This document shows positions 18,365-27,757 of a stretch of DNA of 64,000 nucleotides, one piece after another. How positions within the stretch are numbered: position 1 is the stretch's first letter; every line of letters starts with the position of its first letter. The stretch is taken from assembly GCF_003096575.1 (NCBI RefSeq), contig NZ_QEKT01000001.1:316102-380101 (forward strand), given 5' to 3'. The notes beneath the pieces were generated by a model that worked only from the letters and a program-made list of their open reading frames with translations, ran no database searches and was not told where the DNA came from. The stretch is from Convivina intestini (GTDB taxonomy: Bacteria; Bacillota; Bacilli; Lactobacillales; Lactobacillaceae). The translations under genes and the position numbers were made by a program.

Positions 18365-19234
18365 TTAGTCCCATAAAAATTTGATAACTGCTTGATCAAC
18401 CGTACTATTTTCGTGGAGTTGGCTATGCTGGGCCTGTTTGCCCTTAATTAGTAATTCCCGGTATGAGTGAACCTGATCGCCCAATAAATATTTCAAAGAC
18501 TGGGAAGAGACATTGGTAACACTGCCATCTGAGTGGCTGCCGTCTTCTAAATCACCATAAATATTTAATACATCAACAGTCGTCATATCAAAATTTTGAC
18601 GATGATCTAGTAAATACTGATAATAGGATTTAATCAGCTCTGGACGTCCGTCTGCAGCTAGTTGATTTGAATTAGCTGGATCATCCATGGCACGAATCCC
18701 ATTAAAATGCCCGGCAATCGCCACATATTTATTTAATTGTGGTAACTGTCGCTGCTGACCATAATCAGCTAGATAATACATCAGTGTCAAATTGCCCATG
18801 GAATGGGCCACCACATTGAATTTTTTAAAGTGATAACGTCCCTGTAAGCTGGTCATTACTTGATGAAAATTAGCAGCATTATGATGAAAATCGGAATTAC
18901 GATTATCTTCATAGACTACCTGAATCACTGGTTTTTTCACCCCGGCTGACCAATTCCCCTCAAATTCAACCTCGCCATTTTTATTTACTCGGGCAATTAA
19001 CACTCGCTGCACACCGGGTTGCTTTTGGGCCGCAGCAATCATATTTTTAGCTGAGTTATAAGTACCGCCATAGCCATGCAAATAAAAGGTTGGGACCGTA
19101 TCAGCTGGTCTAGGGGTTAGTTCTTTTACTTGATCTTTGGGATGATAAAAACAAATCAAAGCACCCAACCCAATGATTGTAAGACCCAATCCCAGCCAGC
19201 AATAACGCCACCAATGTAATTTTTTAGTCATCAT
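18365..19234 (-). CDS. membrane-anchored alpha/beta hydrolase (DUF915-like)
   Basis: A 289-residue protein. Residues about 14-30 form a single hydrophobic segment after a basic start, so the rest is probably outside the membrane. The hydrolase part opens with FYLHGYGGTYNSAKNMI (about 51-67) and has the nucleophile elbow VVAHSMGN (about 141-148) and a late His. This is the pattern of the DUF915 cell-surface hydrolases common in lactobacilli; the substrate is unknown. It is a stand-alone gene between the TPP-controlled operon and the glycosyltransferase pair. Confidence 0.8.
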   Translation of the reverse strand: MMTKKLHWWRYCWLGLGLTIIGLGALICFYHPKDQVKELTPRPADTVPTFYLHGYGGTYNSAKNMIAAAQKQPGVQRVLIARVNKNGEVEFEGNWSAGVKKPVIQVVYEDNRNSDFHHNAANFHQVMTSLQGRYHFKKFNVVAHSMGNLTLMYYLADYGQQRQLPQLNKYVAIAGHFNGIRAMDDPANSNQLAADGRPELIKSYYQYLLDHRQNFDMTTVDVLNIYGDLEDGSHSDGSVTNVSSQSLKYLLGDQVHSYRELLIKGKQAQHSQLHENSTVDQAVIKFLWD

Positions 19235-19284
19235 TTTATCCTCTTTGTATTGTAACTCCCATTATATCCTAATTAAACAGCCAG

Positions 19285-19309
19285 AAAAAAAGACCCCGCA
19301 GGGCCTTTT
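19285..19309 (-). terminator. intrinsic terminator after ykcC
   Basis: AAAAGGCC / GGTCTTTT stem (one G-U pair) with a GC-rich loop and a T-run on the minus strand, 3' of the glycosyltransferase pair. Confidence 0.75.
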
Positions 19310-19311
19310 CA

Positions 19312-20328
19312 CTAGTTAGCACTAACTGATTTATAAATTGAAATATCAGCTTGATTTTGTGGATCTTTCAGACCAGTCACATTTTCAATCTGGAAGCGAG
19401 GTCGTTGTTTAACTTCAGTAAAGATTTTACCGATATAAATACCAACAACACCAATTGCGATTAGATTAATCCCCCCCAGAAGCCAAATCGAAATCATCAA
19501 AGACGACCAGCCACTTTGGGGATTACCGAATAATTTTTCAAAAATGGTATAGATAATTTCAATACCGGCTACCCCAACCACTAAAACACCTAAATCAAAG
19601 AGGAAGCGAATTGGTTTAACGCTGAAACTAGTAATACCATCAATGGCAAAGGTCAACATTTTTTTCAACGGATATTTTGATTGACCAGCTTGGCGTTTAC
19701 CACGTTCATAGGTCACCTCAGTGGATGGATAGCCTAACAAAGGTACCATTGCCCGTAAGAAGAGATTACGCTCAGGTAACTTCATCAAAGCTGCGACCGA
19801 AGTCTTACTCATCAACCGGAAATCGGCATGGTTAGGAATTAAATCAACCCCTAACCAAGCAGCAACCTTATAGAAGGCCAGTGCGGTATTGCGCTTAAAC
19901 CAAGTATCGGTTTGACGACTGGAGCGAACCGCATAAACAATTTCATAGCCTTCATGGTATTTAGCGACCATTTGCCCGATAATTTCTGGATTATCTTGTA
20001 AATCAGCATCCAAGGTAATCACAATGTCCGCCAACTTACTGGCTTCAGACATCCCCGCTAATAGTGCCGGTTGATGACCGAAATTACGGGAAAGTTTTAC
20101 CCCAATAATGTCCGAATTAGTAGCTTCATACTCATTGACTAAGGCCCAGGTGCGGTCTTTAGAACCATCATCAACAATCATGATAAAGCTATCAGCCGTA
20201 ATGGCGCCACTCTTGACCAATTCCGAACGAATGATTCTTAATTTAGTCAACGTAATTTTTAAGACTTCTTGTTCATTATAGGCCGGTAAAATCAATCCTA
20301 AACGGGGAACTTTTTGTCTGATAATCAT
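19312..20328 (-). CDS. ykcC: family 2 glycosyltransferase, polyprenyl-phosphate type (YkcC-like)
   Basis: A 338-residue GT2 enzyme. The GT-A domain has VDDGSKDRT (about 51-59), the DxD-bearing TLDADLQDN (about 99-107) and the acceptor region GKRQAGQSKYPLKKM (about 215-229). Two C-terminal membrane helices (about 243-263 and 277-300) anchor it. Such enzymes load a sugar onto undecaprenyl phosphate. The partner polytopic transferase gene lies 32 bases upstream in the same operon, as in Bacillus ykcB-ykcC. Confidence 0.88.
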   Translation of the reverse strand: MIIRQKVPRLGLILPAYNEQEVLKITLTKLRIIRSELVKSGAITADSFIMIVDDGSKDRTWALVNEYEATNSDIIGVKLSRNFGHQPALLAGMSEASKLADIVITLDADLQDNPEIIGQMVAKYHEGYEIVYAVRSSRQTDTWFKRNTALAFYKVAAWLGVDLIPNHADFRLMSKTSVAALMKLPERNLFLRAMVPLLGYPSTEVTYERGKRQAGQSKYPLKKMLTFAIDGITSFSVKPIRFLFDLGVLVVGVAGIEIIYTIFEKLFGNPQSGWSSLMISIWLLGGINLIAIGVVGIYIGKIFTEVKQRPRFQIENVTGLKDPQNQADISIYKSVSAN

Positions 20329-20360
20329 AGATGAACCTACCTTTCTAAATTGTAGCAGCC

Positions 20361-22463
20361 CTATTTAGCTTCTGATAAATCATATAGGGTTGTCGATGCC
20401 TGCATGCCGCCCTTAGCGCTGTTACTACTGGTTGACTGACTATTATTGTAATTAACTTTTTTACCGTTAGCTTCAACCCAGACGATAATTTTACCAATTT
20501 GTCCAGTGGAAGACTTGGAATGACCCCCACTAATAAAGTAACGAACTTGACCACTAGCAACCAATTGCTTAAATTGCGTCAAAGTCATCGTTGGATCGGT
20601 ACCATTATAGCCACCAATGGCCATCACCGCTTTTTTAGATTTGATAATGTAACCTGAGGCCGAATTTGAATCCGCAGTAGCTGCCAGATACTTGGCCTGC
20701 CCTTGATGATCTTCTAAATAGCTAAGTAACTTGGTATCAACACTGCTACCCATCATATCTTGGCTGCCAGACTTAGCTAATAGCGATGGTCCAGCAAATG
20801 GAATCGCTGCTGAGTTATGAGCAATAGTTGGGGTTAGCGCCCACCAACCAGCCAATACCGTCACAACCAGTGCTGACAAAATAATCTTTACTCGGTGTAA
20901 CTTTTGACTTGGTAACCACCACCAAGTCGATAAACCAAGGGCTACGATCATCAGGATAACTGCAATCACTGGGTAATAAGACCAAGCATAGTATGCCTGT
21001 AAGGCCACAGTTGATAAGATACCAGTTGTAATAATTCCTTTAGCCCAAATAGCCTTTTGACTACCTGCTGGCAGCAGTTTCTTAACAGCAACTACGCCAA
21101 TGGCCGTCAATGCCGCAATGGCTGGCGCTAACATAATGGTGTAATAGGGGTGGAAGAAACCAGCTACGGAGAAGAAGCCGTAGATTGGTACTAACCAACC
21201 AGTCCAAAGAAGTACTTCTTTTTGCTGATCAGTAAACTGATACCATTTATTTTTACGATTACGGAAGGCAAACCAACCGCTTAGACCACCAATAATTGAT
21301 AGTGGTAAGAACCAACCGATTTGTGATCCCAAATCAGCTTGGAAGAGTCGGAATGGACCAGCAGAACCGATGGCAAAGGCATTACCAATCCCACCAGCAC
21401 CGCCACCCTTAGCATTCTTACCAGGACCACCAGTTTTACCATTAGCGCCACCAGGACCAGCATTAGTTGGCTTTTGACCGCCCGCTCCAGTTGGTGCACC
21501 AGTCGGCTTTTGCCCATTTCCACCAGGTTGGCCCCCATTGGTTCCAGGGCCGCCCGCTGGCATCTGACCAGCTTGTCCAGTAGGTGCTGTCATTTCGGCA
21601 TTTTGAGTATTGCTATTTGACTTACTGTTCTTTTTAGTAGTGGTGCCCATTCCTGGAAAGGCACCGCCTTTACCAGTTGACTGCCCTAAGAGACGCTCCG
21701 TCCCGTTATAGCCAAAGGCCAATTCCAGCAAAGAATTACTTTGTGAACTACCAACATAGGGACGATTGTCCTTACTTACCGAATCCACGGCAGTTGGATA
21801 AGCCAGGGTGAAAATTGCTAAGGAAGCAAAACCAGCTACTAACCAGGTTAACTTCTTTTTCCAAGGAACCTTGATGGCCAACCAGTAATACAGCACCATG
21901 GCCGGCAAAATCATAAAGGCCTGCAACATTTTAATGTTAAAACTAATTCCAACTAGGGCAAAACTGAGTAAGATCAACCAGAAATTTTTCTTGGATACCG
22001 CCCGGCTCAAGATATAAACCGCTAAGAGTAAGGCAAAAATTAAGATAGCATCCATGTTATTGGTACGATTATTGGCCACTACCGTTGGCGTAATAGCTAA
22101 TAACAAGGCGCCAATTCGACCAGCCCAGGGACCAAATTTAGGCGTCAACAATTGGTACATTAAATAGACGGAACCTATACCAGCTAAGACGCTGGGTAGG
22201 ACAATTGACCAGCCATGTATCCCAAAAATTTTAGCTGAAATGGCCATGAACCACAGCGCTACCGGCGGCTTATCGACGGTAATAAAACCGGCTGGATCAA
22301 AGGCGCCATACCAGAAGTTATGCCAGCTTTGCGTCATCGACGTAATCGCGGCGGTGTAATAACTATTGGCATTGCCAGCATCCCAAATCCCCCAACCAAA
22401 TAAAAATGCACTGAGGACCAGAATGCCGATTAAATACCAATCAAGCTTTCTGTTTCTATTCAT
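20361..22463 (-). CDS. ykcB: polytopic GT39/ArnT-like glycosyltransferase (YkcB-like) with Gly-rich insert
   Basis: A 700-residue integral membrane protein of the PMT/ArnT superfamily. The first loop carries the acidic start FGWGIWDAGNANSYY and FITVDKPPVALW (about 60-71), matching the catalytic region of these lipid-linked sugar transferases. Between two membrane segments, about residues 290-350 form a low-complexity Gly/Pro/Asn/Lys stretch. A C-terminal domain outside the helices (about 560-700) carries YNGTDPTMTLTQF and a GGHSK motif. GGAGG precedes the ATG. It probably transfers a sugar from the lipid carrier made by YkcC onto an envelope polymer; the acceptor is unknown. Confidence 0.85.
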   Translation of the reverse strand: MNRNRKLDWYLIGILVLSAFLFGWGIWDAGNANSYYTAAITSMTQSWHNFWYGAFDPAGFITVDKPPVALWFMAISAKIFGIHGWSIVLPSVLAGIGSVYLMYQLLTPKFGPWAGRIGALLLAITPTVVANNRTNNMDAILIFALLLAVYILSRAVSKKNFWLILLSFALVGISFNIKMLQAFMILPAMVLYYWLAIKVPWKKKLTWLVAGFASLAIFTLAYPTAVDSVSKDNRPYVGSSQSNSLLELAFGYNGTERLLGQSTGKGGAFPGMGTTTKKNSKSNSNTQNAEMTAPTGQAGQMPAGGPGTNGGQPGGNGQKPTGAPTGAGGQKPTNAGPGGANGKTGGPGKNAKGGGAGGIGNAFAIGSAGPFRLFQADLGSQIGWFLPLSIIGGLSGWFAFRNRKNKWYQFTDQQKEVLLWTGWLVPIYGFFSVAGFFHPYYTIMLAPAIAALTAIGVVAVKKLLPAGSQKAIWAKGIITTGILSTVALQAYYAWSYYPVIAVILMIVALGLSTWWWLPSQKLHRVKIILSALVVTVLAGWWALTPTIAHNSAAIPFAGPSLLAKSGSQDMMGSSVDTKLLSYLEDHQGQAKYLAATADSNSASGYIIKSKKAVMAIGGYNGTDPTMTLTQFKQLVASGQVRYFISGGHSKSSTGQIGKIIVWVEANGKKVNYNNSQSTSSNSAKGGMQASTTLYDLSEAK

Positions 22464-22488
22464 GTTTTAGTGCCTCCATCAATTAATG

Positions 22489-22502
22489 TTGTAAGTTTAC
22501 AA
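22489..22502. promoter_or_regulatory. 14-bp perfect palindrome upstream of ykcB
   Basis: TTGTAA-GT-TTACAA lies 25 bases upstream of the ykcB start, before its ribosome site. The position suits an operator near the transcription start; the cognate regulator is unknown. Confidence 0.35.
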
Positions 22503-22550
22503 AGGAAGCATTAAAAATTAATTAAGTAAAAATAAGTTGAAAATTAAAAA

Positions 22551-22570
22551 AAACCAGCCGAAGCTGGTTT
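22551..22570 (-). terminator. intrinsic terminator after nox
   Basis: AAACCAGC / GCTGGTTT stem with a CGAA loop and a T-run on the minus strand, 3' of the NADH oxidase gene. Confidence 0.9.
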
Positions 22571-22584
22571 CATAGACTTTTTTA

Positions 22585-23919
22585 TTAGGCTTGACTAGCT
22601 GCTGCAATTGCTACTGAAGAAATATAGTTAATTGGCTGGTCAAAGTTAGGCTGGAAGAAGAAATCAGTCATGGCTAACTGATCAATCGTCATCTTATTTT
22701 CAATGGCTAATGAAACCACGTTAGCAGCCTGACTAATATCGTGTTTGGATAAGAAAGCACCCCCAACGATACGACGAGTTTCTACCTCCCATGTCAAAGA
22801 AGCAGTCACCTTATCGGTGGTCAACATGAAATTAGGCCGGTAGTCTTCTTGAATAGTAACGGTCTGAGTTTTAACACCCTTTTTAACGGCACTGGCCTGA
22901 TTCAGCCCAGTAGAGGCATAGGCCAAACCATAAAGTTCCACGGCCGAAGTTGCTTGAGTTCCCTGATAGGCAACCGTTGGTTTAACGATGTTCCGGCCCA
23001 CCAAAATTCCTTGACGCACGGCATTGGTGGCCAATGGGATATAATCGTGTTCCTGCGTTGGATTGTAAAAGACAGTGCTAGCATCCCCTGCCGCAAAGAC
23101 ATCAGCGACATTCGTTTGCATATACTGATCTGTAACAATCGCCCCATTACCCAGCATATCCACTTGCCCTTCAAAGAGGCTAGTATTAGGCACAAAGCCA
23201 ATACTTAAAATCGCAATATCAGCGGTATAAGAGCCCTTATCAGTTGTCACGGTAATACCTTGGTCACTTTCTTCAAAGCGCTCAACCCGTTGTCCCAAGG
23301 CCAATTCCACGCCGTGCTCTTGATAGGCCTTAGCAAAAACATCTGAATAGGTTTCATCAGTATTGTTTGCCAAAACACGATCCAAAGCATCAATCAACGT
23401 TACCTGCTTATCGTTGACCGAAAGTTGTTCAGCTAATTCGGCCCCGATATACCCGGCACCAATCACAATCGCACTCTTAATATATTCGCTAACCTTTTTC
23501 AAAGCATTGGCATCGGCCCAATTTTTAGCCAGGTAAACTTTGTCACTGTCAATGCCAGGCAAATTAGGTTTAACAGCTTTGGAACCAGTAGTAATTACGA
23601 TCTTATCGAAGCTTTCTTCAGTTTGTTCACCACTTTGTAAGTCTTTAATAGTCAAAGCTTTGTCAGCTAAATCAGCCTTTTCCACCAAGGTGTGCATATG
23701 CACGTGCAAACCCTGTTTTGCTAAAGACTCTGGTGATTCATAAAACATCCGGTCTGGACTTGAAACGTGATTCCCAACCCACAGGGCAATTCCACAGGAA
23801 AGAAAAGACACCGTATCGTTTTTTTCATAAATATGAACTTCAGCATTCGGATTTTGAGCTAAAACTTCCTTAGCGGCAAAAACACCGGCATGGGTACTAC
23901 CAATAATCGCAACTTTCAT
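22585..23919 (-). CDS. nox: NADH oxidase, water-forming type (FAD pyridine nucleotide-disulfide reductase family)
   Basis: A 444-residue flavoenzyme. It has an N-terminal FAD Rossmann motif (VAIIGSTHAG), the single redox cysteine C42 in SFLSCGIAL, an NAD-binding motif AIVIGAGYIGAELAE (about 150-164) and the FAD segment VFAAGDAS (about 275-282). C42 is the hallmark of Nox/CoA-disulfide reductase enzymes. In heterofermentative lactic acid bacteria it regenerates NAD+ with O2. The start at 23919 has AAGGAG 6 nt upstream; an in-frame ATG five codons earlier overlaps that site. CoA-disulfide or NADH peroxidase activity cannot be excluded from sequence. Confidence 0.85.
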   Translation of the reverse strand: MKVAIIGSTHAGVFAAKEVLAQNPNAEVHIYEKNDTVSFLSCGIALWVGNHVSSPDRMFYESPESLAKQGLHVHMHTLVEKADLADKALTIKDLQSGEQTEESFDKIVITTGSKAVKPNLPGIDSDKVYLAKNWADANALKKVSEYIKSAIVIGAGYIGAELAEQLSVNDKQVTLIDALDRVLANNTDETYSDVFAKAYQEHGVELALGQRVERFEESDQGITVTTDKGSYTADIAILSIGFVPNTSLFEGQVDMLGNGAIVTDQYMQTNVADVFAAGDASTVFYNPTQEHDYIPLATNAVRQGILVGRNIVKPTVAYQGTQATSAVELYGLAYASTGLNQASAVKKGVKTQTVTIQEDYRPNFMLTTDKVTASLTWEVETRRIVGGAFLSKHDISQAANVVSLAIENKMTIDQLAMTDFFFQPNFDQPINYISSVAIAAASQA

Positions 23920-24001
23920 TTTGAACTCCTTCATATGATCAACTACGGAATAACTGAACCGACCAGATTGCTAATGAAAATATGAGCAATCTCTACGATA
24001 G

Positions 24002-24571
24002 TTATATCACACTTCTTTGCATGTGGCTATATTGATGCTGTCCAATCATTAATTGACCAACTGTTTCAAATCCAACCCGCTCATACAAACGCTGAGCCTT
24101 AGGATTTTGATCATCAACATTTAAACCAACCACTGGTAAATCAGCTGCTTGAGCTAATTGGTCACTAGCAGCCAATAACTGACCACCTATTCCCTTACCA
24201 CGGGCAGTCTCAGCCACCACCAACGAATCTAAATACCATTCATTGGGATAAACCTCTGAATCAGGAAAAACTAATTCATCAATCCCATACTTTTCTAACA
24301 AAAATTGTTGAAAGGTTTGATCTAAAATTGGTTCGTCTTGGGCTGGATATCCAAACATAACCCCCAGTACTTCACCATTTTCCACGGCTACTTGGGCTCT
24401 TTGATAGCTGCAACGACTGTTAGGATCTGCTATAGCAACCTGATATAACAAATCTTGTATTTCCTGGTTAGATAATTGACTAAGTAAGGGTAACTCCATA
24501 TCCTTAAAAATCGTCATTTCTAAAGCAATAATGGCCTGCTGATCAGCGATGGTGGCTGGTCGAATTTGCAT
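24002..24571 (-). CDS. GNAT-family N-acetyltransferase
   Basis: A 189-residue GNAT protein. The acetyl-CoA-binding motif ARGKGIGGQLL (about 122-132) follows a beta-strand ending in DSLVVAE, and NPKAQRLYERVGFE (about 160-173) is the usual C-terminal strand-helix. The substrate is unknown. It stands alone between nox and the hup terminator. Confidence 0.75.
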   Translation of the reverse strand: MQIRPATIADQQAIIALEMTIFKDMELPLLSQLSNQEIQDLLYQVAIADPNSRCSYQRAQVAVENGEVLGVMFGYPAQDEPILDQTFQQFLLEKYGIDELVFPDSEVYPNEWYLDSLVVAETARGKGIGGQLLAASDQLAQAADLPVVGLNVDDQNPKAQRLYERVGFETVGQLMIGQHQYSHMQRSVI

Positions 24572-24600
24572 GAGTGCTCCTTATCATTTGATAAAATAAA

Positions 24601-24622
24601 AAACGTACCCGAAGATACGTTT
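24601..24622 (-). terminator. intrinsic terminator after hup
   Basis: AAACGTA / TACGTTT stem with an 8-nt loop and a T-run on the minus strand, just past the hup stop. Confidence 0.8.
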
Positions 24623-24634
24623 GTGTAAAATCAA

Positions 24635-24910
24635 TTATTTAACAGCATCCTTCAAAGCCTTACCTGGCTTGAATGCTGGTACCTTTGATGCTGGAATTTG
24701 GATTTCTTCCTTAGTTTGTGGGTTACGTCCCTTACGGGCAGCGCGCTCACGTACTTCGAAGTTTCCAAAACCAATCAATTGAACCTTTTCACCCTTTTGA
24801 AGGGCTTCTTCAATTGAGCTCAATACAGCTGCAACTGCCTTGTCGGCATCCTTCTTAGTCAATCCAGTCTTCATTGCAACTGAATCAATTAACTCTTGCT
24901 TATTTGCCAT
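24635..24910 (-). CDS. hup: DNA-binding protein HU
   Basis: Nucleoid protein of 91 residues, the normal HU length. It contains [19 protein letters not shown] (about 47-65) with the DNA-intercalating arm, and the typical N-terminus [12 protein letters not shown]. It acts as a dimer that bends DNA. It follows der after 179 bases that hold no gene. Confidence 0.97.
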   Translation of the reverse strand: MANKQELIDSVAMKTGLTKKDADKAVAAVLSSIEEALQKGEKVQLIGFGNFEVRERAARKGRNPQTKEEIQIPASKVPAFKPGKALKDAVK

Positions 24911-25089
24911 TCCTTTTCTCCTATAAGAAAATATTTTTTATTTCGTCACTAGAATTAATCGTATCCCAGCTCATGAAAGGCATAGCTATACCGTCCATAG
25001 AAATAGGATAGCACAGGCAACGTTGAATGTGTACCCCTTTTGCCTAATCTAACGGCTTTTTACGCTAATTTTCATGAAAATTTAACTAA

Positions 25090-26400
25090 TTATTTACGTT
25101 GCCGAATAATTAATTTCAACGGTGTCCCAGAAAAATCAAATGAAGAACGGATCTGATTTTCTAGAAAACGTTGATATGAAAAATGCATCAACTCTGGATC
25201 ATTTACAAAAATAACAAAAGTTGGTGGTGCGATGGCTACCTGGGTAGCATAGTAAACTCGTAAACGGCGACCGTTATCGGTCGGTGTAGGATTAATAGCA
25301 ATTGCATCCATCAAGACATCATTCAAATGTGATGAAGGTATCCGCTTTTGATGGTTAGCATTCACGTCCAAAATCATCTGTGGTAATCGATCTAACCGCT
25401 GCCCAGTCTTAGCCGAGACAAAGACAATTGGCGCATAATCTAAGAACTTAAAGTCTTGGCGAATTAAGTTCTCAAAATCCGTCATCGTATGGGTGTCTTT
25501 GTCAATCGCATCCCACTTATTAACCACAATAATCAAAGCTTTTCCAGCCTCATGGGCATAGCCAGCGACATGCTTATCTTGCTCTTGTATGCCTGTTTCA
25601 GCATCCAAGACCATTAGCACCACTTGACTATCATCAATAGCCTTCATGGCCCGCATAACTGCGTAACGTTCAGTATTTTCGTAGACCTTACCACGCTTAC
25701 GAATACCAGCCGTATCAACCATGACAAATTCATCATCGTCATTAGTAACAAAACGGGTATCAATGGCATCACGAGTGGTTCCTTGAATGTTGGATACAAT
25801 CATGCGGTCTTCACCCAAAATGGCATTAACAATTGAAGATTTACCGACGTTAGGACGACCAATAATACTAAAGCGAACTGCCGGATCATCTTGTTCAGCG
25901 GCTTCATCAGGAAAATGAGCAACAACGTCATCTAAGACATCTCCCAATCCCAAACCGTGCGAACCAGAAACTGGATGAGGTTCACCCATACCTAGAGCAT
26001 AGAAGTCATAAACTTCACTCCGCATTTCCGGGTTATCCACCTTGTTAACAGCTAAAACCACTGGTTTTTCGCACTTATACAACATTTTAGCCACGACTTC
26101 ATCGTCGTGGGTTAGACCTTCTCGCCCAGATACGACCATCAAAATAACATCGGCCTCATCAATGGCCAAATCCACTTGAGCCCGAATTTCGGTTAAAAAT
26201 GGTGCATCGCCTAATTCAATTCCACCGGTGTCAATCAAACGAAAATCGTAATTTAACCATTCAGCGTGCGCGTACAGACGGTCTCGCGTCACTCCTGGTT
26301 GGTCTTCAACAATGGCAATTCGATCGCCCACGATTCGATTAAATAAAGTCGATTTACCAACATTAGGACGGCCGACAACGGCTACTATTGGTGATGACAT
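25090..26400 (-). CDS. der: ribosome-assembly GTPase Der (EngA)
   Basis: Tandem GTPase of 436 residues needed for 50S subunit assembly. G1 motifs occur at GRPNVGKST (about 9-17) and GRPNVGKSS (about 181-189), with NKVD and NKWD as the two G4 motifs, followed by a KH-like C-terminal domain. It sits in the conserved hup-der-rpsA-cmk order and is separated from rpsA by a terminator. Confidence 0.97.
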   Translation of the reverse strand: MSSPIVAVVGRPNVGKSTLFNRIVGDRIAIVEDQPGVTRDRLYAHAEWLNYDFRLIDTGGIELGDAPFLTEIRAQVDLAIDEADVILMVVSGREGLTHDDEVVAKMLYKCEKPVVLAVNKVDNPEMRSEVYDFYALGMGEPHPVSGSHGLGLGDVLDDVVAHFPDEAAEQDDPAVRFSIIGRPNVGKSSIVNAILGEDRMIVSNIQGTTRDAIDTRFVTNDDDEFVMVDTAGIRKRGKVYENTERYAVMRAMKAIDDSQVVLMVLDAETGIQEQDKHVAGYAHEAGKALIIVVNKWDAIDKDTHTMTDFENLIRQDFKFLDYAPIVFVSAKTGQRLDRLPQMILDVNANHQKRIPSSHLNDVLMDAIAINPTPTDNGRRLRVYYATQVAIAPPTFVIFVNDPELMHFSYQRFLENQIRSSFDFSGTPLKLIIRQRK

Positions 26401-26426
26401 GTTCTTACCTCACAATTTCAAGAAAA

Positions 26427-26450
26427 AAGGGACTGGATACCCAGCCCCTT
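26427..26450 (-). terminator. intrinsic terminator between rpsA and der
   Basis: AAGGGGCTGG / CCAGTCCCTT on the minus strand (one mismatch), followed by a T-run; it may reduce read-through from rpsA into der. Confidence 0.8.
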
Positions 26451-26461
26451 TGAAAAATAAC

Positions 26462-27649
26462 TTACAGCTTGTCGCCGAAAATGTCGCCTAAGGTTGCAGC
26501 ACCATCGTCATCTTGTTGGTATGCAGCTACGTCGGCACGTGAAGCACGGTTACTTTGTTCTTCACGGTTGTTATCAGCAGGCTTTTCTTCCAAAGCCTTC
26601 ATTGAAAGTGAAATCCGCTCTTCAGCAGGCTTTACATCCAATACTTGAACCTTAACCTTGTCACCTGACTTCAACACATCAGCTGGATTTTCAATCCGCT
26701 TGTGTGAAATCTGGGAAACGTGAACTAATCCTTCGATACCAGGGAAGATTTCAACGAAAGCACCGAAATCCTTAACCCGCTTTACAGTACCTTCTAAGAC
26801 AGTACCAGCTGGGGCCTTTTCAGCAACTTCATCCCATGGTCCTGGTTGAGTAGCCTTGATTGACAATGAGATACGACCACGGTCGCTATCCAAAGCCAAA
26901 ATCTTAACTTGAACAGTTTCACCCTTTGACAAAACATCAGCTGGGTTCTTAACACGGTCGTGAGAAATCTCAGAAACGTGAACCAAACCGTCAACACCAC
27001 CAAGATCAACGAAGGCACCAAAGTCAGTCAAACGAGCAACCTTACCTTCAACAACTTCGCCAACTTCCAAACGGTTGAATGCTTCAGCCAACTTTTCGGC
27101 ACGTTCTTGAGCAGCAACTGCCTTACGAGACAAAATCAAACGAGCCTTGGCTGGATCGATTTCAATAACTTCGGCCTTAATGTCTTCACCCTTGAATTGG
27201 TTCAAGTCTGAAATAAAGCGTTCAGCAACCATTGATGCAGGTACGAATCCACGCACACCGTTAACATCAACAATCAAACCACCACGGACAGCGTTCAATA
27301 CCTTGGCATCAACAACATCGCCTTCGCCAAAGCTAAGCTTTTCCCAAGCCTTGCGAGCTTCCAAACGCTTCTTTGATAGAAGGTATGAAACACCTTCCTT
27401 ATCGCTAGTTACGTTAGAAATTACTACAGTTTCGATTGTATCTCCGACCTTCAAGTTGTCGGCCAAGCTGACGTTACGATCGTCAGAGTACTCACGCGCT
27501 GGCACAACTCCTTCTTCACCGGTATGCAGACCGATCACTGCCTGATTATCGTTATCAATGGCCAAAACCTCACCTGTAACGACATCTCCTACCTTGATTT
27601 GATCAGCACTTTCAAGAGCTGCTAATAGCTCGTTGTTTGTATCACTCAT
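26462..27649 (-). CDS. rpsA: 30S ribosomal protein S1 homologue
   Basis: RNA-binding protein of 395 residues with four S1 domains: about 15-85, 100-170, 185-255 and 272-343. The last two are the best conserved (DFGAFVDLGGVDGLVHVSE; DFGAFVEIFPGIEGLVHVSQ). The start at 27649 (MSDTNNELL) is chosen because AGGAGG lies upstream; the open frame continues 22 codons further without family similarity. The acidic C-terminal tail is typical of Lactobacillales. It follows cmk in the conserved order. Confidence 0.95.
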   Translation of the reverse strand: MSDTNNELLAALESADQIKVGDVVTGEVLAIDNDNQAVIGLHTGEEGVVPAREYSDDRNVSLADNLKVGDTIETVVISNVTSDKEGVSYLLSKKRLEARKAWEKLSFGEGDVVDAKVLNAVRGGLIVDVNGVRGFVPASMVAERFISDLNQFKGEDIKAEVIEIDPAKARLILSRKAVAAQERAEKLAEAFNRLEVGEVVEGKVARLTDFGAFVDLGGVDGLVHVSEISHDRVKNPADVLSKGETVQVKILALDSDRGRISLSIKATQPGPWDEVAEKAPAGTVLEGTVKRVKDFGAFVEIFPGIEGLVHVSQISHKRIENPADVLKSGDKVKVQVLDVKPAEERISLSMKALEEKPADNNREEQSNRASRADVAAYQQDDDGAATLGDIFGDKL

Positions 27650-27726
27650 GACGTCAAACGTCCTCCTACATTTACACTTATAAGGATATTCTAACAAACT
27701 CCGGCTAATTTGCATAGGGTAAATAT

Positions 27727-27757
27727 AAAAACCACCTTAACTGTCTTGGTGGTTTTT
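27727..27757 (-). terminator. intrinsic terminator overlapping the cmk 3' end
   Basis: AAAAACCACC / GGTGGTTTTT perfect stem; the cmk stop codon lies inside it, so the last codons of cmk form part of the hairpin. Confidence 0.85.

Noticed and set aside
21360-21600. Tandem repeat or CRISPR-like array
   Set aside because: Repeats are irregular, in frame and encode Gly/Pro/Asn; no constant repeat-spacer pattern.
21339-21620. Plus-strand open frame of 93 codons
   Set aside because: It is antisense to the Gly-rich part of ykcB; GGN codons read backwards give stop-poor NCC codons. No ribosome site or family similarity.
24911-25089. Small gene or regulatory RNA between hup and der
   Set aside because: No open frame with a ribosome site and no stable hairpin; probably just the hup promoter region.
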